The notes under the pieces were generated by a model, which was not told where the DNA came from, ran no database searches, and was given only the letters and a program-made list of their open reading frames with translations. DNA of 64,000 nucleotides from Aeromicrobium yanjiei (GTDB taxonomy: Bacteria; Actinomycetota; Actinomycetes; Propionibacteriales; Nocardioidaceae): assembly GCF_009649075.1 (NCBI RefSeq), contig NZ_CP045737.1, positions 372,001-436,000 on the forward strand, read 5' to 3'. Made by a program: the position numbers and the translations under genes. Below, piece after piece: positions 1 through 7,510 of the stretch; the first letter of the stretch is position 1, and each line of letters begins with the position of its first letter.

Positions 1-446
1 AGGGTCATGAGCTCGGCGACGCCCTCCTCGGCCAGCGCGCCGATGCGATCGGTGTAGACCGCGATCGACGCGGCGATCGGGCCCTCGGTCGGGGCCGTGC
101 TGTCGAAGAACAGCCGCCAGAGGTGCCGCTGGCCCTCCAGGAGCGTGAACATCCCGGCGAGGGTGTCGATGCCCCGCTGGATGCCCACGGCCTCGCCACG
201 GGCGATCCGCTCGATCTCGTCGGCGACCAACGTGCCGCCGCGGACGAGGCAGGCCTCGTAGAGCCCTTCCTTGGACCCGAAGTAGTTGTAGATCAGCGGC
301 TTGGAGATGCCCGCGAGGTCGGCGACGGTGCCGACCGACGTGCCCGCGAACCCGTACGTGGCGAACTGCTCGGACGCGATCGACAGGATCTGCGTCTCCC
401 GATCGAGGCGGGGGACGCCCTTCGTGCCGGCATTGGGTCTGGCCAC
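1..446 (-). CDS. TetR/AcrR-family transcriptional regulator (3' end cut by window)
   Basis: The reverse-strand frame opens with GTG at 446 and runs off the left edge, so only about 148 N-terminal residues are visible. Residues about 15-60 form a TetR helix-turn-helix: a helix ending in FATYGFAGTSV, then VADLAGISKPLIYNYFGSKEGLYEAC, which is split here as VADLAGISKPLIYNYF and GSKEGLYEAC and is diagnostic of the family. The ligand-binding C-terminal half is partly missing. It lies 26 bp downstream of an SDR gene on the same strand, so it may be co-transcribed with it and control it or a neighbour outside the window. The ligand cannot be told. Confidence 0.88.
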   Translation of the reverse strand, partial: MARPNAGTKGVPRLDRETQILSIASEQFATYGFAGTSVGTVADLAGISKPLIYNYFGSKEGLYEACLVRGGTLVADEIERIARGEAVGIQRGIDTLAGMFTLLEGQRHLWRLFFDSTAPTEGPIAASIAVYTDRIGALAEEGVAELMT

Positions 447-472
447 GTGCGCAGTGTAGGCCCGGGGGGCCG

Positions 473-1228
473 TCAGAGGCTGCGGGTCAGGCCGCCGTCG
501 ACGGGCAGCATCACGCCGGTGAGGAAGCTCGCGGCGGGGGAGAGGAGGAACGCGGCCGCGCGGCCGAACTCCTCGGGCCGCCCGTAACGGCGCAGCGGGA
601 TCGTCCGCTCGTTCGCGGTGCGGGCCGCGTCGGCGTCGCCGGTCGCGGCGTCGAGCGTACGCACCCGATCCGTGGAGAGCCGGCCCGGCAGCAGGGCGTT
701 CACCCGGATGCCCCGCGGCCCCAGCTCGTCGGCGAGATTCTTGGCGGCCATGGCCAGCCCGGGGCGCAGGGCGTTGGAGATGCCGAGACCCGGGATCGGC
801 GACTTGACCGACGTCGACAGGACGAAGGCGATCGAGCCCCCGTCGCCGAGCTCCTCCGCGATCGTCGTGGCGAGCCGGAGAGCCCCGAGGAAGACCGACT
901 CGAAGGAGGAGCGCCACTCCTCCTCGGTGCGGTCGAGGATCGGCCCGGCCGGCGGGCCGCCGACACTGATGAGTGCGCCGTCGAGCCGGCCGAACGCGCT
1001 GTCGGCGGCGGCCACGAGCTGGGCGGGGGCCGTGGCGTCCGCATTGTCGACGGCGACGCCGACAGCGCGGGGGCCGAGTGCGGCGACCGCCCGGTCGACG
1101 GACTCCTTGGTGCGCCCGGAGATCACGACGTTCGCGCCCTCCGCGACGAGCTGCTCCGCCGTCGCGCGGCCCAGCCCTCCGGAGGCGCCGGTGAGGATGT
1201 ACGTGCGATCGCTGAGCCCCAGGTCCAT
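473..1228 (-). CDS. Short-chain dehydrogenase/reductase with atypical catalytic motif
   Basis: A 251-residue classical-length SDR starting at ATG 1228. The N-terminal Rossmann dinucleotide motif TGASGGLGRA begins near residue 13, and the C-terminal VDGG segment is typical of FabG-like proteins. The usual YxxxK active site appears to be replaced by SNALR (SISNALRPG), which loses the catalytic Tyr and turns Lys into Arg. The alignment of this segment was done by eye. The protein may be a divergent reductase or a nucleotide-binding non-catalytic member. The TetR gene follows 26 bp downstream. Substrate unknown. Confidence 0.85.
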   Translation of the reverse strand: MDLGLSDRTYILTGASGGLGRATAEQLVAEGANVVISGRTKESVDRAVAALGPRAVGVAVDNADATAPAQLVAAADSAFGRLDGALISVGGPPAGPILDRTEEEWRSSFESVFLGALRLATTIAEELGDGGSIAFVLSTSVKSPIPGLGISNALRPGLAMAAKNLADELGPRGIRVNALLPGRLSTDRVRTLDAATGDADAARTANERTIPLRRYGRPEEFGRAAAFLLSPAASFLTGVMLPVDGGLTRSL

Positions 1229-1261
1229 GCCGTCACCCTACGACCGCCCGGGCCTGCACAG

Positions 1262-1472
1262 CGGACCGACGATGAGGGTTTGCGGTCGTCCCTGCTGCCC
1301 GAAACCCTCATCGCGCGTCCCCGCCGGGCGGGCGCCGGACCGAGCATGAGGGTTTGTGGTTGCTGGTGCTGCCCGAAACCCTCATCGCGCGTCCCCGCCG
1401 GGCGGGCGCCGGACCGAGCATGAGGGTTGTCGGTCGCTGGAGCTGCCGGAAACCCTCATCCTCGGTCCGCCC
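1262..1472. repeat. Three tandem copies of a 74-bp palindromic repeat
   Basis: Three units of 74-bp period. Each contains ATGAGGGTTT and its inverted copy AAACCCTCAT about 20 nt apart: 1272-1281/1302-1311, 1346-1355/1376-1385 and, slightly diverged, 1420-1428/1451-1459. The linker between units (GC-rich, containing CCCGCCGGGCGGGCGCCGGA) is nearly identical between copies one and two. Each unit can fold into a 9-10 bp stem with a loop of about 20 nt. It lies in the gap between the divergent SDR start and tRNA-Phe and together with the following terminator fills it. It looks like a REP/BIME-type interspersed palindrome. Confidence 0.85.
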
Positions 1473-1501
1473 GCAGGGCTGGACGCGGGGGGAGAACGAG
1501 G

Positions 1502-1530
1502 AAGAGCCCCGCGAGATTCGCGGGGCTCTT
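1502..1530 (-). terminator. Rho-independent terminator after tRNA-Phe
   Basis: AAGAGCCCCGCG and CGCGGGGCTCTT form a 12-bp GC-rich stem with a 5-nt loop, 13 bp beyond the tRNA-Phe 3' end. The T-tract is short (TTCCTCGTTC on the minus strand). It could also act on the plus strand. Confidence 0.8.
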
Positions 1531-1543
1531 CGTCTTTCTGCTG

Positions 1544-1617
1544 TGGCCAGGGCCGGGGTCGAACCGGCGACCCTCCGCTTTTCAGGCGGATGCTCGTACC
1601 AACTGAGCTACCTGGCC
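1544..1617 (-). tRNA. tRNA-Phe (GAA)
   Basis: The reverse strand reads as a 74-nt cloverleaf: acceptor GGCCAGG/CCTGGCC, D arm AGCTCAGTTGGTA, anticodon stem TCCGC/GCGGA with loop CTGAAAA giving anticodon GAA, and T loop GGTTCGACCCC. CCA is not encoded. A strong hairpin follows at 1502-1530. Confidence 0.96.
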
Positions 1618-1664
1618 ACCGCTCGCGAACGAGCGACGACCACCTTATCGCACGTGCTCCGGGC

Positions 1665-3005
1665 TCAACGACCCCTGTCCGCCAACCGCTCCAGCAGAAG
1701 CGCCTCAGCGACGCACACGCGCGTGAACTCACCGAGATGCAGACCCTCGTCGATCCCGTGGGCGCGGGTGTCCGGATCCTCGACGCCCGTGACGAGGACC
1801 GCCGCGTCGGGGAAGATCCGGGCGAACTCGGCGATGAACGGGATCGAGCCGCCCATGCCCATGTCGATCGGCTCGGTGCCGTCCCACGCGTCGCGGAACG
1901 CCGACCGGGCGGCGTCGTAGGCGGGACCTTCGGCATCGACCGTGAACGGCTCGCCGACCTCCCCGCGCTCGACCGTGACGCGGGCGCCGAACGGGGCATG
2001 GCGCAGAAGGTGCGCCTCGAGAGCGTCGAGGTGCGCGGTGGCGTCGCCGCCGGGCGCGACCCGCATGCTGATCATCGCGCGGGCGCTCGGCGCCAGCGTG
2101 TTGGACGCAGTCGCGACCGGGGTGGCGTCGAGGCCCACGACGCTCACGGCCGGCTCGGCCCACAGTCGCTGCACGATCGAGCCGCGGCCGATCTGCTCGA
2201 CGCCGGGCAGGACGGACGACTCCTCGCGGAAGCGGTCCTCTGGATACTCGACGTCGGCGGCGGTGCCGTGGTGCAGGCCCTCGACCGCGACGGAGCCCGC
2301 GTCGTCGTGCAGCGTCGCGAGCAGCCGGCACATCGTGGTCAGCGCGTCCGGGACGACGCCGCCCCAGATGCCCGAGTGGACCGCATGACCCAGGGTCTCG
2401 ACGGTCACGACGCAGTCGGCCAGCCCACGCAGCGTCACCGTCAGCGCCGGTACGCCCACGGCCCAGTTGGCCGAGTCAGCGATGACGATCGCGTCCGCGG
2501 TCAGCTCGTCGCGGTGCTGCTCGAGCAGGGCCACGAGACTCGGTGAGCCGGACTCCTCCTCGCCCTCGACGAAGACGGTGACGCCGACCGGCGGGTTGCC
2601 GTCATGTGCGCGGAACGCAGCGAGGTGCGCGGCCAGACCGGCCTTGTCGTCGGCCGCGCCTCGGGCGTGGAGCCGGTCACCGCGCCTCGTGGGCTCGAAC
2701 GGAGGGGACGTCCACAGGGCGGGGTCCCCCGTCGGCTGGACGTCGTGGTGCGCGTACAGCAGCACCGTGGGGGCGCCGGGCGGGGCCGGGTGGTGCGCGA
2801 TGACGGCGGGGGCGCCGCCGGCCTCGACGATCTGCGTCCGGGCGAACCCGGCCTCCCGCAGCAGCCGTTCGACCTCGGCGGCGGAGCGACGCACGTCGTC
2901 GTGGTGCTCGGGCTGCGCCCAGATCGAGGGGATGCGCACCAAGGTCTCGAGATCGTCGAGCACCGAGGGGAGGACGTCGTGGACGCGCGAGGTGAGATCG
3001 GTCAT
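1665..3005 (-). CDS. M20-family dipeptidase / metallopeptidase
   Basis: A 446-residue cytosolic zinc peptidase of the M20/M25/M40 family (PepV or carnosinase-like), starting at ATG 3005. Visible motifs in order: LLYAHHDVQPTGD with the first metal-binding His and Asp, RGAADDKAGL with the bridging Asp, and EGEEESGSPS with the catalytic Glu pair. A dimerisation-domain insert sits in the middle, and a C-terminal metal His is expected near THRAHGIDE (here DTRAHG). It hydrolyses dipeptides or related amides; the specificity is not evident. The product ends 47 bp from tRNA-Phe. The upstream nitroreductase gene is on the same strand but separated by a hairpin at 3016-3046, so this gene probably has its own promoter. 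Confidence 0.93.
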   Translation of the reverse strand: MTDLTSRVHDVLPSVLDDLETLVRIPSIWAQPEHHDDVRRSAAEVERLLREAGFARTQIVEAGGAPAVIAHHPAPPGAPTVLLYAHHDVQPTGDPALWTSPPFEPTRRGDRLHARGAADDKAGLAAHLAAFRAHDGNPPVGVTVFVEGEEESGSPSLVALLEQHRDELTADAIVIADSANWAVGVPALTVTLRGLADCVVTVETLGHAVHSGIWGGVVPDALTTMCRLLATLHDDAGSVAVEGLHHGTAADVEYPEDRFREESSVLPGVEQIGRGSIVQRLWAEPAVSVVGLDATPVATASNTLAPSARAMISMRVAPGGDATAHLDALEAHLLRHAPFGARVTVERGEVGEPFTVDAEGPAYDAARSAFRDAWDGTEPIDMGMGGSIPFIAEFARIFPDAAVLVTGVEDPDTRAHGIDEGLHLGEFTRVCVAEALLLERLADRGR

Positions 3006-3015
3006 ACGTCCAGCG

Positions 3016-3046
3016 TGCCACGCGACCCCGCGGGGGTCGCGTGGCA
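3016..3046 (-). terminator. Perfect 14-bp hairpin between nitroreductase and dipeptidase genes
   Basis: TGCCACGCGACCCC (3016-3029) pairs fully with GGGGTCGCGTGGCA (3033-3046) around a 3-nt loop, 9 bp past the nitroreductase stop. No T-run follows, so it is either an actinobacterial I-shaped terminator or an attenuating hairpin in the dipeptidase leader. Confidence 0.6.
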
Positions 3047-3054
3047 GAGCGGGA

Positions 3055-3669
3055 TCAGGCCGTCATGACCGCGTCGTCGGCCGAGATGCGCGGCAGGCGG
3101 TCGAACCAGGGGGTCTCGCCCGGGTGACCGATGTTGATGACGAGCTGCGTGCGCCACGAGGTGCCGGGGAAGAACTCGGCGTCGATGCCGGCGGCGTCGA
3201 AGCCGCCCATCGGGCCCGCATGAAGGCCCGCGGCGCGGATCCCGACGATGAAGTAGCCGGTCTGCAGGGCGGTGTTGTAGCGAGCGATGTCGGCGCGGCT
3301 CGTCGCATCGCCTGCGAACATGTCGCCGGCGGTCGGGTTGTGCGGGAAGTGGGCGGCCATCGAGGTGTGGAAGTCGACGTCCGCGGCGACGACCGCCACG
3401 ACGGGGGCGCTCGCGGTCTTGGCGCGGTTGCCCTCGGCCATCAGCGGCAGCAGGCGGTCGCGGCCGGCGCCCTGCTCGACCAGGAGCAGACGCATCGGCT
3501 GGATGTTCATCATGGTCGGGCCGTACTTGACCAGCTCGAAGACCTCGCGGACCTGATCGATCTTCACCGGCTCGTCACTGAAGGTGTTGACGGAGCGGGC
3601 CTCGCGGAACAGCAGGTCCAGCGTCTCGTCGGGCACGGAGAAGGGGAGTGTGGGGTCAAAAGAAGTCAT
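3055..3669 (-). CDS. RutE/HadB-like nitroreductase (malonic semialdehyde reductase family)
   Basis: A 204-residue FMN-dependent nitroreductase-fold protein. It resembles the actinobacterial malonic semialdehyde reductase/RutE group: LLFREARSVNTFSDEPV near the start, LVKYGPTMMN, AEGNRAKTASAP, and the C-terminal AGLHAGPMGGFDAAG with VINIGHPGE. These enzymes reduce small aldehydes or nitro groups with NAD(P)H. No other rut pyrimidine-degradation gene is nearby, so the substrate is open. I chose ATG 3669 (MTSFDPTL) because it matches the family N-terminus; the frame stays open upstream but enters a terminator. No clear Shine-Dalgarno is seen. Confidence 0.85.
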   Translation of the reverse strand: MTSFDPTLPFSVPDETLDLLFREARSVNTFSDEPVKIDQVREVFELVKYGPTMMNIQPMRLLLVEQGAGRDRLLPLMAEGNRAKTASAPVVAVVAADVDFHTSMAAHFPHNPTAGDMFAGDATSRADIARYNTALQTGYFIVGIRAAGLHAGPMGGFDAAGIDAEFFPGTSWRTQLVINIGHPGETPWFDRLPRISADDAVMTA

Positions 3670-3702
3670 AGAACATTCAACCACTTCGGAGGAAAGAAAA
3701 AT

Positions 3703-3729
3703 CCCACGCTCCCCGAAGGGAGTCGTGGG
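3703..3729 (-). terminator. Terminator downstream of tRNA-Asp
   Basis: CCCACG (3703-3708) and CGTGGG (3724-3729) form a stem extended by CTCCC/GGGAG around a short loop. On the reverse strand it is followed by ATTTTTCTTT, a good U-tract. It sits 18 bp past the CCA end of tRNA-Asp. Confidence 0.85.
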
Positions 3730-3746
3730 CTTTCTCACTTCTCACA

Positions 3747-3823
3747 TGGCGACCCCGACCGGACTCGAACCGGCGACCTCCGCCGTGACAGGGCGGCGCG
3801 CTAACCAACTGCGCCACGGGGCC
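3747..3823 (-). tRNA. tRNA-Asp (GTC)
   Basis: Reverse-strand cloverleaf with acceptor GGCCCCG/CGGGGTC, anticodon stem CCGCC/GGCGG, loop CTGTCAC (anticodon GTC), T arm GGTTCGAGTCC, discriminator G and an encoded CCA at 3747-3749. GluQ, encoded at 13.6-14.5 kb, modifies the wobble queuosine of exactly this tRNA in organisms that make Q. Confidence 0.96.
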
Positions 3824-3887
3824 ATGTGTTGTGCGGTTAACCGCGAACGCAACTGTAACGCACGCCCCCCGCGAGGAACAAAACGGG

Positions 3888-4097
3888 TCAGGTGTGATCT
3901 GTCCCGCCGGCGTCCGCGCCCTGCGGTCCCGCGGCATTCGGGTCGTCGGGGGCGGGCGCCTCGCCGGTCTCGCGCGTCGTCATCGAGTCGTCGAGACGGT
4001 GCGGCCGCTGAGAATCGCCAGGACCTTGACGGGCCGCGCGCACCCACAGGGCGCCTCCGACGGCCAGCACGACGATGCCGAGCAGCATCCACTTCAT
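3888..4097 (-). CDS. Small single-pass membrane protein, unknown function
   Basis: 69 residues. Residues 3-22 (WMLLGIVVLAVGGALWV) form one hydrophobic segment. The rest is a polar, low-complexity tail rich in Pro, Asp, Gly and Ala, predicted to be disordered and cytoplasmic. ATG 4097 is preceded by AGAGGA at good spacing. It stands alone between tRNA-Asp and cysteine dioxygenase. I do not recognise a family. Confidence 0.6.
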   Translation of the reverse strand: MKWMLLGIVVLAVGGALWVRAARQGPGDSQRPHRLDDSMTTRETGEAPAPDDPNAAGPQGADAGGTDHT

Positions 4098-4222
4098 GGA
4101 CGGGGTCCTCTCGTTGCACGGAGTCCGTGACGGTGATCACACGGCGTACAGCATCTTCGGTGGTCGCGGGTCAGATGTCCAGAGTGTGAACGACGGCATC
4201 GTGCGACGCCCGGCGCGCTTCG

Positions 4223-4744
4223 ATGGCGGGCATGACCGCTCGTCGCACCACCGTCGCGCCCCTGTCGCTCGCCGACCTCGCCGCCCTGACCCAGACCGTC
4301 GCCGACGACGTCCGCGCCGGGCTCCACGAGGTCCGCGCGGACGCCGATGACCGCTGGCACGTGCGACTGCGATGCGACGACCGCGTGGACGTGTGGCTGA
4401 TCAGCTGGACCGAGGACCAAGGCACACAGCTCCACGACCACGGTGGCTCCTCCGGCGCGTTCACGGTCGTCAGCGGGGAGCTCAGCGAGACCGTGTGGAC
4501 GCCCGGGGCGCAGGTGCTGACAGAGGCCGCTCGCCGGGCCGGCGACTCGGTCGTCTTCGGCGGGCGCTACGTGCACGACGTGCGCAACGTCCGGCAGCAG
4601 ACCGCCGTGAGCGTGCACGCGTACTCGCCCCCACTCGCGCTCATGAGCTACTACGACGTGGACGGCGGCGGGCTCACCCGCCTCGCCTCCGCCTGGACCG
4701 ACGACCCCGAGGCGCCGCCGTCCGGCCTGAGGGCCGCGTCATGA
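4223..4744 (+). CDS. Cysteine dioxygenase type I family protein
   Basis: A 173-residue cupin of the cysteine dioxygenase family, which oxidises cysteine (or a related thiol such as 3-mercaptopropionate) to the sulfinate using a 3-His iron site. The pair H71-x-H73 lies in QLHDHGGSSGAF and the third ligand H118 in GRYVHDV; SPPLALMSYYD near the C-terminus is also typical. The start may be ATG 4223 or the internal ATG 4232; no strong ribosome site decides. Its stop overlaps the start of the rhodanese gene (ATGA), which fits a joint role in sulfur amino acid catabolism. Confidence 0.92.
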   Translation: MAGMTARRTTVAPLSLADLAALTQTVADDVRAGLHEVRADADDRWHVRLRCDDRVDVWLISWTEDQGTQLHDHGGSSGAFTVVSGELSETVWTPGAQVLTEAARRAGDSVVFGGRYVHDVRNVRQQTAVSVHAYSPPLALMSYYDVDGGGLTRLASAWTDDPEAPPSGLRAAS

Positions 4745-5172
4745 CGCCACGGTTCGGGTCGGTCGACGAGCTCCTGGCCGCGGCGCGGGCTGATCTGACC
4801 CGGCTGGACCCTCACCAGGCGGTGGCACGGGTCGCCGCCGGAGCACTCATCGTGGACATCCGGCCGGCATGGCAGCGCGAGGCGGACGGGGAGATTCCCG
4901 GTTCTGTCATCGTCGAGCGCAATCATCTGGAGTGGCGCCTTCATCCTGCGTCGGGCGCGAGCCTGGCCGTGGCGACGAAGGGGCAGGAGTGGATCGTCGT
5001 GTGCACCGAGGGCTACACCTCGTCGCTCGCGGCGTCCGCCCTGGTGTCGCTGGGCCTGTCCGCCAGCGACATCGCCGGAGGCATCCACGCGTGGCGTGCA
5101 GCCGGACTGCCCGTGGTGCCGGGGCCGACCGCGGTGGAGTGCCGGGTCGGCAACGGCGCCGCGACGCCGTGA
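4741..5172 (+). CDS. Rhodanese-like sulfurtransferase
   Basis: 143 residues, translationally coupled to cysteine dioxygenase through a 4-bp overlap. A single rhodanese domain covers about residues 20-125: LIVDIRPAWQREADGEIPGS (the CH2A-type start), WRLHPAS, the active-site loop VCTEGYTSS with the catalytic Cys, then AGGIHAWRAAGLPV. It likely transfers sulfane sulfur from products of cysteine oxidation to a cellular acceptor. The C-terminal 20 residues have no clear homology. Confidence 0.92.
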   Translation: MTPRFGSVDELLAAARADLTRLDPHQAVARVAAGALIVDIRPAWQREADGEIPGSVIVERNHLEWRLHPASGASLAVATKGQEWIVVCTEGYTSSLAASALVSLGLSASDIAGGIHAWRAAGLPVVPGPTAVECRVGNGAATP

Positions 5173-5228
5173 TCGTCTCGCAGCCTGTGATTGCCGCTCG
5201 AGGGTGATCACGCCAGACTGGCTGCACC

Positions 5229-5257
5229 CCGTTCCTTGCACATCCACCGTTCCTTGC
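5229..5257 (+). repeat. Direct repeat CCGTTCCTTGC upstream of the opuC operon
   Basis: CCGTTCCTTGC occurs at 5229-5239 and again at 5247-5257, an 18-bp period that puts both copies on nearly the same helix face, 47 bp before the transporter start. Spacing and position suggest a regulator-binding site, but no protein is known to match. Confidence 0.4.
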
Positions 5258-5303
5258 CCCAACCCATTGTCCCGGCGTGCCCTCGTCGAGCGCGGAGGAC
5301 CGC

Positions 5304-6113
5304 ATGATCGAGTACCGCAACGTCGCCAAGACGTTCGCCGACGGGACCGAGGCCGTGGGCGACTTCAGCCTGGTGCTGCCGTCGAGGACCACGACCGCCC
5401 TGGTCGGCTCGTCCGGCTGCGGCAAGACGACCCTGCTGCGGATGGTCAACCGGATGGTCGATCCGAGCCGCGGGCAGGTGCTGATCGACGACGTCGACAT
5501 CGCGACCCGCAACAAGGTCGAGCTGCGCCGCGGCATCGGGTACGTCATGCAGGAAGCGGGTCTGCTGCCGCACCGCAAGGTCATCGACAACGTCGCGACC
5601 GTGCTCCGCCTCAACGGCGTGAGCCGTCGCGAGGCCCGCGAACGTTCCTACGCCGTGATGGAGACGGTCGGGCTCGACACGTCGCTGGCCACGAAGTATC
5701 CCGCCCAGCTGTCCGGCGGCCAGCAGCAGCGCGTCGGTGTCGCCCGTGCCCTGGTCACCGATCCCAACATCCTGCTGATGGACGAGCCGTTCGGTGCAGT
5801 CGACCCGATCGTCCGTGAGGAGCTGCAGGCCGAGCTGCTGCGTCTGCAGCGCGAGCTCGACAAGACGATCGTGTTCGTCACCCACGACATCGACGAGGCG
5901 TTCCTGCTGGGTGACCAGGTCGTGATCCTCAAGAAGGGGGGCGCGGTCGCGCAGGCGGGGTCGCCGGCCGACATCGTCGCCGCCCCGGCCGACGACTTCG
6001 TCCGCAGCTTCGTCGGGCTGGACAAGGGACACCGCCGGCTGCACGTCGAGGAACGCGACGGCGTCAGCATCGTCGTCGACGGCGCCGGCCGGCCCGCCGG
6101 GGTGCTCGACTGA
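5304..6113 (+). CDS. opuCA: Glycine betaine/carnitine/choline-type ABC importer, ATP-binding subunit
   Basis: 269 residues counted from ATG 5304, chosen because GGAGG lies 7 nt upstream; an in-frame GTG at 5277 lacks one. Cytosolic ATPase with Walker A GSSGCGKT (about residue 35), LSGGQQQR signature (about 136), Walker B ILLMDEPFG and the H-loop VTHDIDEA. The MRPFG-type OpuCA/ProV family often has C-terminal CBS domains; this one ends shortly after the ATPase (VDGAGRPAGVLD), so a full CBS pair is absent. First gene of a four-gene operon with overlapping stops and starts. It powers uptake of quaternary amine osmolytes. Confidence 0.93.
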   Translation: MIEYRNVAKTFADGTEAVGDFSLVLPSRTTTALVGSSGCGKTTLLRMVNRMVDPSRGQVLIDDVDIATRNKVELRRGIGYVMQEAGLLPHRKVIDNVATVLRLNGVSRREARERSYAVMETVGLDTSLATKYPAQLSGGQQQRVGVARALVTDPNILLMDEPFGAVDPIVREELQAELLRLQRELDKTIVFVTHDIDEAFLLGDQVVILKKGGAVAQAGSPADIVAAPADDFVRSFVGLDKGHRRLHVEERDGVSIVVDGAGRPAGVLD

Positions 6114-6814
6114 TGGACTGGGTCCGCAACAACACCGACCGGATCGGCGACCTGATGCTGAGCCACCTGTGGCTCAGCGTGGTGCCGATCGTGATCGGCT
6201 TCGCGATCGCTCTTCCCATCGGCTGGTTCGGCAACCGGAGCCCGCGCCTCAGAGGCGTCCTGCTGGCGGCCGCGGGGGTGCTCTACACGATCCCGTCGCT
6301 GGCTTTCTTCCTGATCCTGCCCGGCATCATCGGAACGGGCTTCCTGTCACCGCTGAACGTCGTCGTCGCTCTGACGGTCTACGCCGTGGCGATCATGGTG
6401 CGATCGGCCACGGACGCCTTCGAGTCCGTCTCGCCCTCGGTTCTCGATGCCGCGACGGCGACGGGTTTCGCCCCTGCCGGTCGGGCCTTCCTGGTGGAGC
6501 TGCCGCTGGCCGGACCGGTCCTGGTGGCCGGGCTGCGGGTCGTGGCGGTCAGCACCGTCAGCCTCGTCAGCGTGGGGGCACTGATCGGCGTCGACAACCT
6601 CGGCTCGCTCTTCACGGAGGGATACCGCACCGACAACCAGGCCGAGATCCTGACCGGTGTCGTGGGGATCGTCGCGATCGCGCTCCTGCTCGATGCGCTG
6701 ATCGTGCTGGCCGGACGCGTCCTGCTGCCGTGGAACCGGGGCGCGCGCACCCGCGCCCGCACCTCGGTCTCGCCGATGGCCCTGGTGCAGCACCTGCGAG
6801 GTGGGCACGCATGA
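6113..6814 (+). CDS. opuCB: OpuC-type ABC importer permease subunit 1
   Basis: 233-residue integral membrane permease; ATG 6113 overlaps the preceding TGA by one base. Several hydrophobic segments are visible, with the BPD transporter coupling motif in the region DAATATGFAPAGRAF, where the EAA-loop Gly is conserved. It belongs to the OpuCB/OpuBB group. The C-terminus ends in a basic cytoplasmic tail. It pairs with the second permease to form the membrane channel. Confidence 0.92.
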   Translation: MDWVRNNTDRIGDLMLSHLWLSVVPIVIGFAIALPIGWFGNRSPRLRGVLLAAAGVLYTIPSLAFFLILPGIIGTGFLSPLNVVVALTVYAVAIMVRSATDAFESVSPSVLDAATATGFAPAGRAFLVELPLAGPVLVAGLRVVAVSTVSLVSVGALIGVDNLGSLFTEGYRTDNQAEILTGVVGIVAIALLLDALIVLAGRVLLPWNRGARTRARTSVSPMALVQHLRGGHA

Positions 6815-7491
6815 GCGTCGTCGCCGACACGATCGACTGGTTGGCCGACCCGGCGCACTGGTCGGGCGACGACGGCGTGCCGCACCGGTTGGTGCAGCAC
6901 CTGGGTTACACCTGCCTGACCGTGGCGATCGCCGCGGCCATCGCGGTCCCGATCGGCCTGTGGATCGGCCACACCGGACGGCTGCGCGGCGTGGCCGTCG
7001 TGAGCTCGGGCGCGCTGCGGGCGCTGCCGACGCTCGGGGTGCTGACGTACGCGTCGCTGTTCACCGGCATCGGCATCAAGGCGGCGATCTTCACGCTCGT
7101 GCTGCTGGCGATCCCGCCGCTGCTGGCCGGCGCCTACGCGGGCCTGGAGTCGGTCGACCGCCAGACCATCGACGCCGCCAGGGCGATGGGCATGACCGAG
7201 CTGCAGATCCTGACCCGGGCCGAGATCCCGTTGGCGCTGCCGATCATCGTCGGTGGCCTGCGGTCGGCGACCCTGCAGGTCGTCGCCACGACCACTGTCG
7301 CGGCGTACATCCCCGGTCCCGGCGGCCTGGGCCGCTACCTGATCGACGGCCTCGCGCTCAACGACTACCCCCAGGTCGTCGCGGGCTCGATCGTGGTGAT
7401 CGCGCTCGCGCTCGCCCTCGACGGAATCTTCGTCCTGCTCCAGCGGTTGGCACTTCGCAACCGTCCTGCCACCGTCCGCATCGCAGCCTGA
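6811..7491 (+). CDS. opuCD: OpuC-type ABC importer permease subunit 2
   Basis: 226 residues, with the ATG overlapping the previous stop by four bases (ATGA). The EAA-type coupling loop reads DAARAMGMTELQILTRAEIPLALP, shown here as DAARAMGMTE and ILTRAEIPLALP, and is closer to consensus than in the first permease. About five transmembrane segments. Together with OpuCB it forms the heteromeric permease for compatible solutes. Confidence 0.93.
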   Translation: MSVVADTIDWLADPAHWSGDDGVPHRLVQHLGYTCLTVAIAAAIAVPIGLWIGHTGRLRGVAVVSSGALRALPTLGVLTYASLFTGIGIKAAIFTLVLLAIPPLLAGAYAGLESVDRQTIDAARAMGMTELQILTRAEIPLALPIIVGGLRSATLQVVATTTVAAYIPGPGGLGRYLIDGLALNDYPQVVAGSIVVIALALALDGIFVLLQRLALRNRPATVRIAA

Positions 7492-7510
7492 CCCCACCCC
7501 AAGGAGAACC

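Noticed and set aside
1262-1472. CRISPR array
   Set aside because: Repeats and linkers are both conserved between copies, there are no unique spacers and no cas genes.
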